This document shows, piece after piece, positions 1-5,179 of a stretch of DNA of 5,179 nucleotides. Below the pieces are notes generated by a model. The model had not been told where the DNA came from. It worked only from the letters and a program-made list of their open reading frames with translations, and made no database searches. The position numbers and the translations under genes were made by a program. Origin of the DNA: JAEUKA01 sp035340095 (GTDB lineage Bacteria; Myxococcota_A; Polyangia; Palsa-1104; JAEUJZ01); the NCBI GenBank assembly GCA_035340095.1, contig DAORGN010000280.1, positions 1 to 5,179 of the forward strand, given 5' to 3'. How positions within the stretch are numbered: the stretch's first letter is position 1; each line of letters starts with the position of its first letter.

Positions 1-140
1 GCCGGACCAATGCTCAGTCGGGAAACAGGGCAGGTGTTTTCCCCCTCGTCGAGGTGCAATTCCCACCGGGCGAATGGACTCGCAGCCGGGACATGAATGA
101 AACTGGCTGCTGGTCGCCCCTGCTCACCTCGGGATTCGGC
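1..140 (+). ncRNA. candidate structured RNA (three-way junction), class not identified
   Basis: Seen in the sequence: a nested set of helices can be drawn. The outer stem is 1-6 with 135-140 (one G-U). An inner closing stem is 28-32 with 121-125 (one G-U). Two arms leave the junction almost back to back. Arm A is 33-36 with 64-67, capped by hairpin 44-47/51-54. Arm B is 68-73 with 114-119, carrying an 8-bp hairpin 82-89/103-110 with one G-U. An alternative hairpin, 53-56 with 64-67, competes with arm A. The phrase GGTGCAATTCCCACC resembles short hairpins seen in some riboswitches and in group II intron domain I. The conserved cores of cobalamin, FMN and TPP riboswitches are not present, and no domain V or reverse transcriptase was found. 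GC-rich DNA folds easily, so this is a structural suggestion only. The element may begin before the window. Confidence 0.3.
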
Positions 141-238
141 GGGCTGGGACCGCGTTGGCGTCGGTTCGAGAGAGAATGCATCGGCAACTACGTGCGTGGG
201 CGGCATGGCTTTGGCCCAGCTTGCGCTATCCTGAAGTG

Positions 239-1090
239 ATGCATCTGAAGACTCGGATCCGTCGCGCAGCCATCGCGATCGGCGTGTGTGTTCTGCTGTT
301 CCCGCGGGAGGGCTATGTGACCAGCCACGGTGTCTCGGCTGGTTTTCGATACAAGGGCTACAGTGTTGCGAAGTCGATTCCGTCTGATCCGAATGCGACG
401 AAGGCAGACCGCGCGGCGATCGATGCAGAGATGAAGGAATCGCTTCTGCGCGGCAATCCCATCGCGGCGCGGGCGTTTGCGCACTACGTACAGGGGAAAC
501 ATCCGTATGTCGCAGTGCGCAGCCACTTGCTTCCTGATGTGAAGGACGAAACAGAGGGCGTGTTCTGGCGTACAAGTCCCGTCGAGCTTTTGGCTGGGGT
601 GGAGGTCACGCTGTTTGTAAAGCCGAACATTCCGGATGTGATTCGGAACCAGATTCCGCGCGACTTCCTGTTGTCTCAACTATCCCCTGGCGGAGTTCTA
701 TCGAAGCAAGGCGGACTGTCGGAATTTCCGAAGCCCACCGACTCACGCCCACCGGAGGTCGTGCTGGAACACGGCCTGTACAACGTCCACCAAGTCGTCT
801 ACGCGATCCACAATCGGGACCGCATCAGGCAGTCGATTTCCACCGTGGTGGGGCCAGGGTCGCAGAGGGGCATTGTGCTGCAAGCCATCGCGGCAGTTCT
901 CGACGGAAAACCCATTCCTGCTGCGCTGACGGACGCCGCGCTGCTTTTGCCACCGACTCCCAAAACGGACACCTTTGCGCTGCTGCTCGATTTGTCACCG
1001 CGGACGGATGCCGCACAGGTGCAGCGCTGGGTGAGTCAGCTTGGCGACCTCCAGCGTTCCCGTTACGTCGATACCCCGCAGGCGAAATAG
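239..1090 (+). CDS. hypothetical protein with signal-peptide-like N-terminus (283 aa)
   Basis: Not recognised as a member of any family I can name. With the ATG at 239 the protein opens with a basic n-region (Lys4, Arg6, Arg8, Arg9) followed by a hydrophobic run AAIAIGVCVLLF at about residues 10-21. That is what a Sec signal peptide or single membrane anchor looks like, so an exported or membrane-anchored protein is inferred. Cys17 lies in the hydrophobic run but the lipobox is poor. The rest is soluble-looking, with no obvious catalytic motif. It has a charged stretch around residues 35-60, a region rich in aromatic and aliphatic residues in the middle, and an Ala/Leu-rich stretch with PPTP before the C-terminus. 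The start is uncertain. An in-frame ATG at 176 has a purine-rich GAGAG upstream and would add 21 residues, and a TTG lies further up at 155. ATG 239 was chosen because it gives the clean signal-like N-terminus. The gene is convergent with the XRE regulator, with a 54-bp gap. The antisense frame looks like non-protein Arg/His-rich sequence. Confidence 0.65.
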   Translation: MHLKTRIRRAAIAIGVCVLLFPREGYVTSHGVSAGFRYKGYSVAKSIPSDPNATKADRAAIDAEMKESLLRGNPIAARAFAHYVQGKHPYVAVRSHLLPDVKDETEGVFWRTSPVELLAGVEVTLFVKPNIPDVIRNQIPRDFLLSQLSPGGVLSKQGGLSEFPKPTDSRPPEVVLEHGLYNVHQVVYAIHNRDRIRQSISTVVGPGSQRGIVLQAIAAVLDGKPIPAALTDAALLLPPTPKTDTFALLLDLSPRTDAAQVQRWVSQLGDLQRSRYVDTPQAK

Positions 1091-1111
1091 CGAGGCGCGG
1101 TTCATCGGTCT

Positions 1112-1132
1112 GGGACGTGCGGGATGCGTCCT
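1112..1132. terminator. weak hairpin between convergent genes, possible bidirectional terminator
   Basis: In the 54-bp gap between the two convergent stop codons, GGACG (1113-1117) can pair with CGTCC (1127-1131) across a 9-base loop, and a flanking G-U can extend it. There is no T-run on either side. It would be at best a weak or Rho-assisted terminator. The location is right but the structure is modest. Confidence 0.2.
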
Positions 1133-1144
1133 CGGCTCGTGCGA

Positions 1145-1405
1145 CTACTTCCTCGAAACCGTGTGGCCGTCTTCGCCAAAGATCATTCCCAACTCCTCCA
1201 ATGTCTGACGAAGCCGCGCGACCGTTGAGTCGAAGGCGGGCCGCTTGCCCTGCTCATAGGCATTCAGCGTCGATACGGAAATGCCTGCACAGCGCGCAAG
1301 CTCGCGCTGGCCGATCTGTAGGGAGGCGCGGGCTTGGCGGACCTGGACTGGCGTCGGAACCGGACTTGGGAGTTCGATTTTTCTTGCTTGATCTGGTGAA
1401 GGCAT
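1145..1405 (-). CDS. XRE-family helix-turn-helix regulator (86 aa)
   Basis: Small DNA-binding protein, presumably a cytoplasmic transcriptional regulator that acts as a dimer. Residues 20-53 form a typical XRE/HTH_3 unit. The first helix is VRQARASL. GQRELARCAGIS supplies helix 2 and the turn, and VSTLNAYEQGKR gives the recognition helix and the conserved Glu-x-Gly-x-x-Pro ending. After it, the pattern in RLRQTLEELGMIFGEDG followed by a Val and basic residues resembles the C-terminus of the common short XRE proteins that end in ALEAAGVEFI...GVRLR. The length fits that group. The ATG at 1405 is preferred. An in-frame TTG at 1414 would add three residues. Neither has a convincing Shine-Dalgarno sequence. 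Short dyads lie just upstream and could be its operator. No toxin gene is adjacent, so an antitoxin role is not supported here. Confidence 0.85.
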   Translation of the reverse strand: MPSPDQARKIELPSPVPTPVQVRQARASLQIGQRELARCAGISVSTLNAYEQGKRPAFDSTVARLRQTLEELGMIFGEDGHTVSRK

Positions 1406-1420
1406 GCTAGCCAAGACGCA

Positions 1421-1443
1421 AACAGTGTTCTCGTTTTAGAAAC
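1421..1443. promoter_or_regulatory. two short dyads upstream of the XRE gene, candidate operator
   Basis: AACA-G-TGTT (1421-1429) and GTTT-TAG-AAAC (1433-1443) are perfect short inverted repeats. Their centres lie 13 bp apart, 20-33 bp upstream of the XRE start at 1405, in the locally AT-richer part of the divergent intergenic region. XRE regulators commonly repress themselves from such sites. The two dyads differ from each other in sequence, which weakens the case. No clear -35/-10 pair was found. Confidence 0.25.
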
Positions 1444-1455
1444 ATAGCTCGAAAT

Positions 1456-1485
1456 GCTGACGCCGCGCGGCAACGCGGCGCCAGC
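1456..1485. repeat. strong GC-rich inverted repeat (hairpin)
   Basis: GCTG-A-CGCCGCG (1456-1467) pairs with CGCGGCG-C-CAGC (1474-1485) around a 6-base loop CGGCAA. This gives 11 Watson-Crick pairs with a single A/C mismatch. The hairpin lies between divergently transcribed genes, where an intrinsic terminator would serve neither gene, and it has no T-run on the + strand (only ATTTC follows on the - strand). It may be an operator, a REP-like dispersed element, or a leftover terminator from a rearranged neighbour. Confidence 0.5.
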
Positions 1486-1504
1486 GGTGTTCGTCGGGAC
1501 GTGA

Positions 1505-1540
1505 CCCCAACAGAACGAGGCGCAGCGTATCCGCTGGGGG
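1505..1540 (+). other. foldable leader segment upstream of the small-protein operon
   Basis: CAGCG (1523-1527) pairs with CGCTG (1532-1536) over a TATC tetraloop, and CCCC (1505-1508) can pair with GGGG (1537-1540) outside it. This lies 74-109 bases before the ATG at 1614. The remaining leader up to the ribosome binding site shows no clear promoter. It could be a 5'-leader structure or chance folding of GC-rich DNA. Confidence 0.2.
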
Positions 1541-1601
1541 CCTATGGATCAAGTCTGCGCGCGGAGGGCCGTGCTTTGTCTGTTTTTACACGCTGTTGGT
1601 C

Positions 1602-1607
1602 GAGGAG
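1602..1607 (+). promoter_or_regulatory. ribosome binding site GAGGAG
   Basis: GAGGAG lies 6 bases before the ATG at 1614. This is an excellent Shine-Dalgarno match and fixes that ATG as the start, over an upstream in-frame alternative near 1596. Confidence 0.75.
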
Positions 1608-1613
1608 TGCGCC

Positions 1614-1913
1614 ATGAGCCACGACGATCACGTTCCCGGCGACCTGCTCTGCGACTGTTCGCTGTGCCGTCACGGTCGGGTGCGCGCCCGCTTTCAGGCC
1701 GAACCCCAGATCTACGAGGACTACGCCAAGCTCGCTGCGTGGTGGTGCCTAGAAAAAGAGTTTCCCAACGGCAAAATCAACGAAGGTTCGGTCTTTCAGC
1801 TCGTCGAGTCGCCACTCACCAAGCCCAATGCAGCGCTGGAACATCTGCGAAACACGCTGCGCAGCCTGCTCGGGCCGACCTACGGACGCCAGCGAGGCGA
1901 CCATGGCGCCTGA
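1614..1913 (+). CDS. small Cys/His-containing protein of unknown function (99 aa)
   Basis: Not recognised. The start is set by the GAGGAG ribosome binding site. Residues 13-20 hold a tight cluster CDCSLCRH (Cys13, Cys15, Cys18, His20), the spacing of a possible metal-binding knuckle. A further Cys45 follows a Trp-Trp pair. The middle (YEDYAKLAAWWCLEKEF, about 34-50) reads as an amphipathic helix, and the C-terminal third (ALEHLRNTLRSLLG, about 74-87) as another. There is no signal peptide or membrane segment, so it is probably cytosolic. The next gene starts 11 bases before this one ends, so the two are almost certainly co-transcribed and translationally coupled, suggesting a joint function with an XRE-type protein. 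A role as partner, co-regulator or inhibitor of that protein is inference only. Confidence 0.7.
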   Translation: MSHDDHVPGDLLCDCSLCRHGRVRARFQAEPQIYEDYAKLAAWWCLEKEFPNGKINEGSVFQLVESPLTKPNAALEHLRNTLRSLLGPTYGRQRGDHGA

Positions 1914-2418
1914 CGAGCTACGCGCCTTCGGACTGCTCATCAAAACCAGACGCAAAACCGCCCGTCTGTCGCTCGAACGACTGGCGGTGCTGTGCGGGCT
2001 GTCGTCATCGTCGATCAAGCATGTAGAAAGGGGGCGAGTCTCACTGGCGACGTGCTCGGCGCTGCTGGCGACGCCCGAGCTTCGTCTGACCGTCGATGAC
2101 TTACCGTCATTCGCCCGCGAGCCGCACCGGCAGCACCGAGGAGACACTGCGCTGCTCCGTCTGAGCTTGTCGCTGACCGAGTTCGCCGCCCGAGAGGACG
2201 TGCTCGCCGGGGTGATGCGCTTCGCGGCGCACCGGGAGTTACCTGAGCTTGGCGAGTGGGCCGAGGCGAAGCTGCTGACCGTGCATCGGCTGCGGTCGGC
2301 GCTGTATTCGGAAGATGAGCTTTTGCCTGCGTGGCGGGCGTGTCGGTCGAATCGACGGGACTGCGCAGGTTTTGGGGCTGAATCCGACTGCCTACAATCC
2401 ATAGCGTGGGGTAGGTGA
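1903..2418 (+). CDS. XRE-type helix-turn-helix protein (171 aa)
   Basis: Likely cytoplasmic DNA-binding regulator. Residues 6-44 form the XRE fold. LRAFGLLIKTRRKTARLSLERLA gives helices 1 and 2, CGLSSSSIKHVERGR gives the turn, recognition helix and the usual Glu-x-Gly, and a short LTVDDLP tail (62-68) ends the domain. The remaining ~100 residues are Leu/Ala/Glu-rich helical sequence without a known motif, possibly for dimerisation or ligand sensing. The ATG at 1903 has GAGG at 1894-1897 and overlaps the upstream gene by 11 bases. From about codon 145 to the end, third positions lose their G/C bias (GGT TTT GGG GCT, then CTA CAA TCC ATA). The last ~25 residues may therefore be an accidental extension after an original stop was lost. 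The TGA (2416-2418) directly touches the stop of the convergent hsdM remnant. Confidence 0.72.
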   Translation: MAPDELRAFGLLIKTRRKTARLSLERLAVLCGLSSSSIKHVERGRVSLATCSALLATPELRLTVDDLPSFAREPHRQHRGDTALLRLSLSLTEFAAREDVLAGVMRFAAHRELPELGEWAEAKLLTVHRLRSALYSEDELLPAWRACRSNRRDCAGFGAESDCLQSIAWGR

Positions 2419-3036
2419 CTAGCTGCGAGCCTCGCGTTTTGCGATGACGGCGGCGCGCTGCTGGAGGTCGGACAGGACGCTTTCGATCTGCTCCAGCGCG
2501 GATCGCAGGTCGTCGGCGATTTCTTCGGCCAGGACGTGCGGCTCCGGCAGCTTGGCCGAGTCTTCGAGGCTTTCGTCTTTGAGCCAAAAGATGTCGAGGC
2601 TGCACTTGTCGCGCGCCGCCAGCTCGTCGTAGGAAAACACCCGCCAGCGGCCTTCGGGATTCTGTTTTTCGTCCCACGTCGCCTGACGCTGGCTGCGATG
2701 TTCGGGCTTATAGCAGGCGACAAACTCATCCAGGTCCGTGCGCGCCATCCGTCGCGTCTTCAGCGTGAAGTCTTTGTTCGTGCGCAGGTCGTAGAACCAG
2801 ACTTTTTTCGTCCACGGCTCTTTCGCACCCGGCTTGCGGTCGAAAAAGATCACGTTCGCCTTGACGCCTTGCGCGTAAAAGATGCCCGTCGGCAGACGGA
2901 GGATGGTGTGAACGTCGCACTCTTGCAGCAGCTTGCGCCGGATTTTTTCGCCAGCACCACCCTCGAACAGCACGTTGTCGGGCACCACCACCGCGGCTCG
3001 GCCATGCATCTTGAGCATCGACCTTATGTGCTGCAC
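2419..3036 (-). pseudogene. hsdM: type I restriction-modification methyltransferase HsdM, C-terminal fragment
   Basis: Remnant of the N6-adenine methyltransferase subunit of a type I R-M system. The frame contains NKQLNFVQHI, then GRAAVVVPDNVLFEGGAGEKIRR, LRLPTGIFYAQGVKANVIFF and KVWFYDLRTNKDFTLK, all characteristic of the C-terminal half of HsdM. It ends in a helical tail (HVLAEEIADDLRSALEQIESVL) that normally packs against HsdS and HsdR. Homology can be followed upstream past the GTG at 3036 to about 3057, where it stops at the junction with hsdR. Known HsdM proteins are near 500 residues, so the first ~290 are missing, including the S-adenosylmethionine site and the NPPF-type catalytic motif. 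The fragment cannot methylate. Translation, if any, could restart at GTG 3036 inside the hsdR end, or at ATG 3018, which has AAGG just upstream and follows the hsdR stop by a few bases. The C-terminus and stop (2419-2421) look natural. Confidence 0.88.
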
Positions 3037-5027
3037 GAAGTTGAGCTGCTTGTTGCCTTGTCGATGCGGGCGATGCGACCAGCCAGCGACGACAGATAGT
3101 CGTCATTGGTGCCGCCCGACGCAACGTGTTCGAGCAGTGCCTTGAGCGGCACGCTCGGGTTCTGTTCGAGCGGCCTGGTATCGGCCAGCTTGGCTTCGCT
3201 GACACCGACGCAGTCGACAATCAGAAAGTGGGTCTTTGCCTTGGCATCGGGCGTCACCGAGCGCAGCTCGTCGGGGCTGACAACCCGGACGCCGCGGCCT
3301 TTCATCTGCTCGAACAGCACGCGCGACTTCACCGTGCGCAGAAACATCACGATTTCGACGGGCTTTATGTCGGTTCCGGTCGCGATGAGATCGACGGTGA
3401 CGGCAATGCGAGGGTTGTAGCTGGTGCGGAAGCTCTGGATCAGATCCGCGGGCTTTGTGCCGGTGACTTTGTAGGTAATCTTCGTCGCGAAGTCGTTGCC
3501 TTGGCCAAACTCTTCGCGAACGATGCGCACGATGTCTTCGGCGTGGCTGTCGTCTTTGGCGAAAATCAGCGTCTTGGGGACGTGGGTGCGCTCGGGGAAC
3601 GTGTCTTTGAGCACTTGGTCGCGGAGGGTGCGGATGATCAGCCGGATTTGATCAATGGCGACGACGTTGCGGTCAAGATCCTTCGCTTCGTAGCTGACAT
3701 CTTCGTCGGGCGCTTCCCAGCGGGTCTTGCGCGTCAGCCGGTCGCGATAGCCGAGCATCACGCCGGGGCTTGCCTCGACGGTGGAACCCTGCGCGGTGAT
3801 CTGGGTGCGGATTTTGTAGACGTCGAAGTTGACGTTGGCACCCTCGGCGACGGCGCGCTCGTGTGGGTATTCCATCACGACGTTTTGGTGAAAAAATCCG
3901 TAGGTGTGCTTGGCCGGTGTCGCCGTCAGCCCGAGCAGGTGCGCGTCGAAATACTCCAGCACCTGACGCCAGAGCGAGTAGATGCTGCGGTGGCACTCGT
4001 CGATGAAGATGATGTCGAAAAACTCGGGAGGGATCGCTTGGTTGTAGACGACGGGCAGCGGTTCTTTGACCGTCACATCGTCGCTGTCAAAACTGGTGTG
4101 CGCTTCGGCCTCGGGGTCTAGCTCGGGCTCTCCCTTGAGCACCGAATACAGCCGCTGAATCGTGCTGATGACCACTTTGCTCGACGAGCCCAGCGTATTC
4201 GAGGTCAGCCGCTGCACGGTATACAGCTCGGTAAACTTGCGCTGGTCGTCGGGCGTGCGGAAGCTCTGAAACTCTTTTTCGGCCTGCTCCCCCAGGTTTG
4301 CGCGGTCAACGAGAAACAGCACCCGCCGCGCCCCACCAAACTTGATCAGCCGATACAGCGTCGTCACCGCGAGCAGGGTCTTGCCACTGCCCGTCGCCAT
4401 TTGGATCAGCGAGCGTGGACGGTCGTCAAACAGGCTCTTTTCAATCCGAGTGACCGCCTCGACCTTGTTCGGCCACATGCCCGGCAAGACAACCGGCGGC
4501 ATCGCCCGCAGTCGCGCCCGCAGCGTCGATGGCTTGGTATCGTCGGACGCCGTGTAGTGACCGCCGCGTCGGACCCATGTATCGAGCGTATCGGCGGACA
4601 GCCACTCACGCATGGTGTCCGGCCTGTGGAAGCTCCAGACCTCGCGCGTCCGAGGCCGTGGGTCCAACAAGTTGATAAACGCCGTCTCTTCCCCCGTCGA
4701 GATGTACGCAAACGGCAGAGGCTTGTGCGGCGCGTCGAGATCGGGCGGCAGTCCCTCGACATACTTCTGCGTCTGCACCTCGACGTTGCGAACCGGCACA
4801 CCTGCCTTTTTGGCTTCACAGACCCCGACGGCCACTCCATCGACAAACAGCAAATAATCAGCGAAGCCATGCCCACGCGAAAGCTTGAACTCACGCACCG
4901 CCACCGCCGGCAGCGTCAGGTTCATCTCGCCATAGTCCTGCACCGTCCAGCCCGACTGCACAAGCAGTGCGTCGATCTTTTCCCGTGCCCGGTTTTCAGG
5001 CGTGTTCTTGATTCCTGCCGATGACAT
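3024..5027 (-). CDS. hsdR: type I restriction endonuclease subunit R (HsdR, EcoEI-like), C-terminally truncated
   Basis: Motor and nuclease subunit of a type I restriction enzyme, 667 aa from the ATG at 5027. That start has a GGGGGGA ribosome binding site 6 bases upstream and the typical opening ENRAREKIDALL. An in-frame GTG at 5096 is less likely. The nuclease domain shows the PD-(D/E)xK residues: Asp57 in FADYLLF, and Glu71 and Lys73 in CEAKK. The helicase motifs are all present. They are ATGSGKT (211-217), DECH (343-346), LTATP (367-371), TLIFAK (486-491), LIATGTDIKPVE (547-558) and QMKGRGVR (574-581), followed by HFLIVDCVGV (600-609). The normal sequence ends at SSLAGRIARIDK (residue 657). 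The next ten residues, Ser/Thr-rich, come from hsdM DNA read out of frame, then a TAA at 3024-3026. The EcoEI-type C-terminal domain that docks HsdR on the methyltransferase is missing. Without HsdM catalysis and HsdS the subunit has no specificity, so loss of restriction is inferred. Confidence 0.92.
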   Translation of the reverse strand: MSSAGIKNTPENRAREKIDALLVQSGWTVQDYGEMNLTLPAVAVREFKLSRGHGFADYLLFVDGVAVGVCEAKKAGVPVRNVEVQTQKYVEGLPPDLDAPHKPLPFAYISTGEETAFINLLDPRPRTREVWSFHRPDTMREWLSADTLDTWVRRGGHYTASDDTKPSTLRARLRAMPPVVLPGMWPNKVEAVTRIEKSLFDDRPRSLIQMATGSGKTLLAVTTLYRLIKFGGARRVLFLVDRANLGEQAEKEFQSFRTPDDQRKFTELYTVQRLTSNTLGSSSKVVISTIQRLYSVLKGEPELDPEAEAHTSFDSDDVTVKEPLPVVYNQAIPPEFFDIIFIDECHRSIYSLWRQVLEYFDAHLLGLTATPAKHTYGFFHQNVVMEYPHERAVAEGANVNFDVYKIRTQITAQGSTVEASPGVMLGYRDRLTRKTRWEAPDEDVSYEAKDLDRNVVAIDQIRLIIRTLRDQVLKDTFPERTHVPKTLIFAKDDSHAEDIVRIVREEFGQGNDFATKITYKVTGTKPADLIQSFRTSYNPRIAVTVDLIATGTDIKPVEIVMFLRTVKSRVLFEQMKGRGVRVVSPDELRSVTPDAKAKTHFLIVDCVGVSEAKLADTRPLEQNPSVPLKALLEHVASGGTNDDYLSSLAGRIARIDKATSSSTSCST

Positions 5028-5033
5028 GCCGAT

Positions 5034-5040
5034 TCCCCCC
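5034..5040 (-). promoter_or_regulatory. hsdR ribosome binding site (GGGGGGA)
   Basis: Read on the - strand, GGGGGGA precedes ATCGGC and the ATG at 5027. The purine run and 6-base spacing decide the hsdR start over the in-frame GTG at 5096. Upstream (5041-5100) no convincing -35/-10 pair was found. A short direct repeat of GCAAAT (+ strand, 5074-5087) is the only feature noted there. Confidence 0.6.
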
Positions 5041-5132
5041 GGAAATACCAAAGACTCCACGACGATCGTAAGAGCAAATGTGCAAATTCCGCACACCCAA
5101 TGCCGACCGAGCGGCAGTCCTTCGCGCCCGGC

Positions 5133-5179
5133 CTACTTCGACTGTCCCGCCGCCGCTCGCTGCGCTTCCCGATCCGCGT
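5133..5179 (-). CDS. possible C-terminal end of an unidentified gene (partial at window edge)
   Basis: One - strand frame is open from the window edge to a TAG at 5133-5135 and reads ADREAQRAAAGQSK. This Ala/Arg/Gln-rich helical tail is plausible for a protein C-terminus. It would lie 105 bases upstream of the hsdR start and in the same direction. Only 14 residues are visible, and the other two - strand frames are also open here, so the call rests on composition alone. A weak hairpin follows the stop (5101-5105 with 5112-5116). Confidence 0.3.
   Translation of the reverse strand, partial: ADREAQRAAAGQSK

Noticed and set aside
30..120. Cobalamin or FMN riboswitch
   Set aside because: Phrases such as AACAGGG and GGTGCAATTCC recall these classes, but the diagnostic cores (the CCCCCGCAACTGT-type box for cobalamin, and the second GGTGA-ATTCC half for FMN) are absent.
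188..679. - strand open frame antisense to the 283-residue protein
   Set aside because: The Arg/His/Cys-rich translation does not look like a protein, while the + strand frame has a signal-like start and ordinary composition.
1145..1405. Antitoxin of a toxin-antitoxin pair
   Set aside because: The size and XRE fold would fit, but no toxin-like gene is adjacent in the same operon. The neighbours are convergent or divergent.
1544..2026. + strand 160-codon frame over the small Cys-rich gene
   Set aside because: It is Arg/Ser/Pro-rich with no ribosome binding site. The overlapping frame starting at 1614 has an ideal one and a coupled neighbour.
1749..2729. - strand open frame of 326 codons spanning the XRE gene and the hsdM end
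   Set aside because: The Ser/Arg/Ala-rich composition has no fold-like pattern, and it crosses two well-supported genes in other frames.
3126..4121. Long + strand open frame (331 codons) opposite hsdR
   Set aside because: It is Asp/Val/Gly-rich sequence antisense to the HsdR helicase core, whose motifs are unmistakable. It is a GC-rich shadow frame.
5101..5116. Intrinsic terminator after the edge gene
   Set aside because: It has only a 5-bp stem with a 6-base loop and no T-run on the - strand.
1..5179. CRISPR array, tRNA, rRNA or insertion sequence ends
   Set aside because: No spaced direct repeats, no tRNA-like cloverleaf with a CCA-type end, no rRNA-like segments and no transposase or paired terminal repeats were seen.

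Overview
The window is GC-rich and densely coding. Its codons favour G/C at third positions, and it carries a type I restriction locus of the EcoEI-like class together with small XRE-type regulators. This fits accessory DNA (a defence island or integrated element) in a high-GC proteobacterium. No marker gene allows a closer placement, so the taxon is inference.

Layout. Positions 1-238 are non-coding or leader sequence. The first ~140 bases can be drawn as a compact three-way-junction RNA. A 283-residue protein of unknown function with a signal-like N-terminus follows on the + strand (239-1090). It converges with a small XRE-family regulator on the - strand (1145-1405). A 208-bp divergent intergenic region (1406-1613) holds short dyads and a strong GC-rich hairpin. 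It separates that regulator from a two-gene + strand operon: a 99-residue Cys/His-containing small protein (1614-1913), and a 171-residue XRE-type protein (1903-2418) whose start lies inside the first gene.

The - strand from 5027 down to 2419 carries the type I restriction-modification genes, and they are damaged. hsdR (start at 5027) keeps its nuclease and all helicase motifs, but its frame breaks near 3057 and stops at 3024. From about 3057 the sequence continues as the C-terminal part of hsdM in another frame, ending at 2419. The HsdR C-terminal domain, the HsdM N-terminal and catalytic half (including the NPPF-type motif) and all of hsdS are absent. The simplest reading is one internal deletion that fused hsdR to hsdM and also removed an hsdS lying between them. 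The hsdM stop codon abuts the stop codon of the convergent XRE gene with no spacer. A short stretch at the right edge (5133-5179) may be the C-terminus of another - strand gene.

How the parts work together. As it stands the R-M locus cannot methylate or recognise a target, because it lacks HsdS and the methyltransferase active site. It is best read as a decayed system that leaves a motor-nuclease polypeptide without its partners. The two XRE genes and the Cys-rich small protein form a regulatory cluster next to it. Whether they ever controlled the R-M genes cannot be told from sequence alone.
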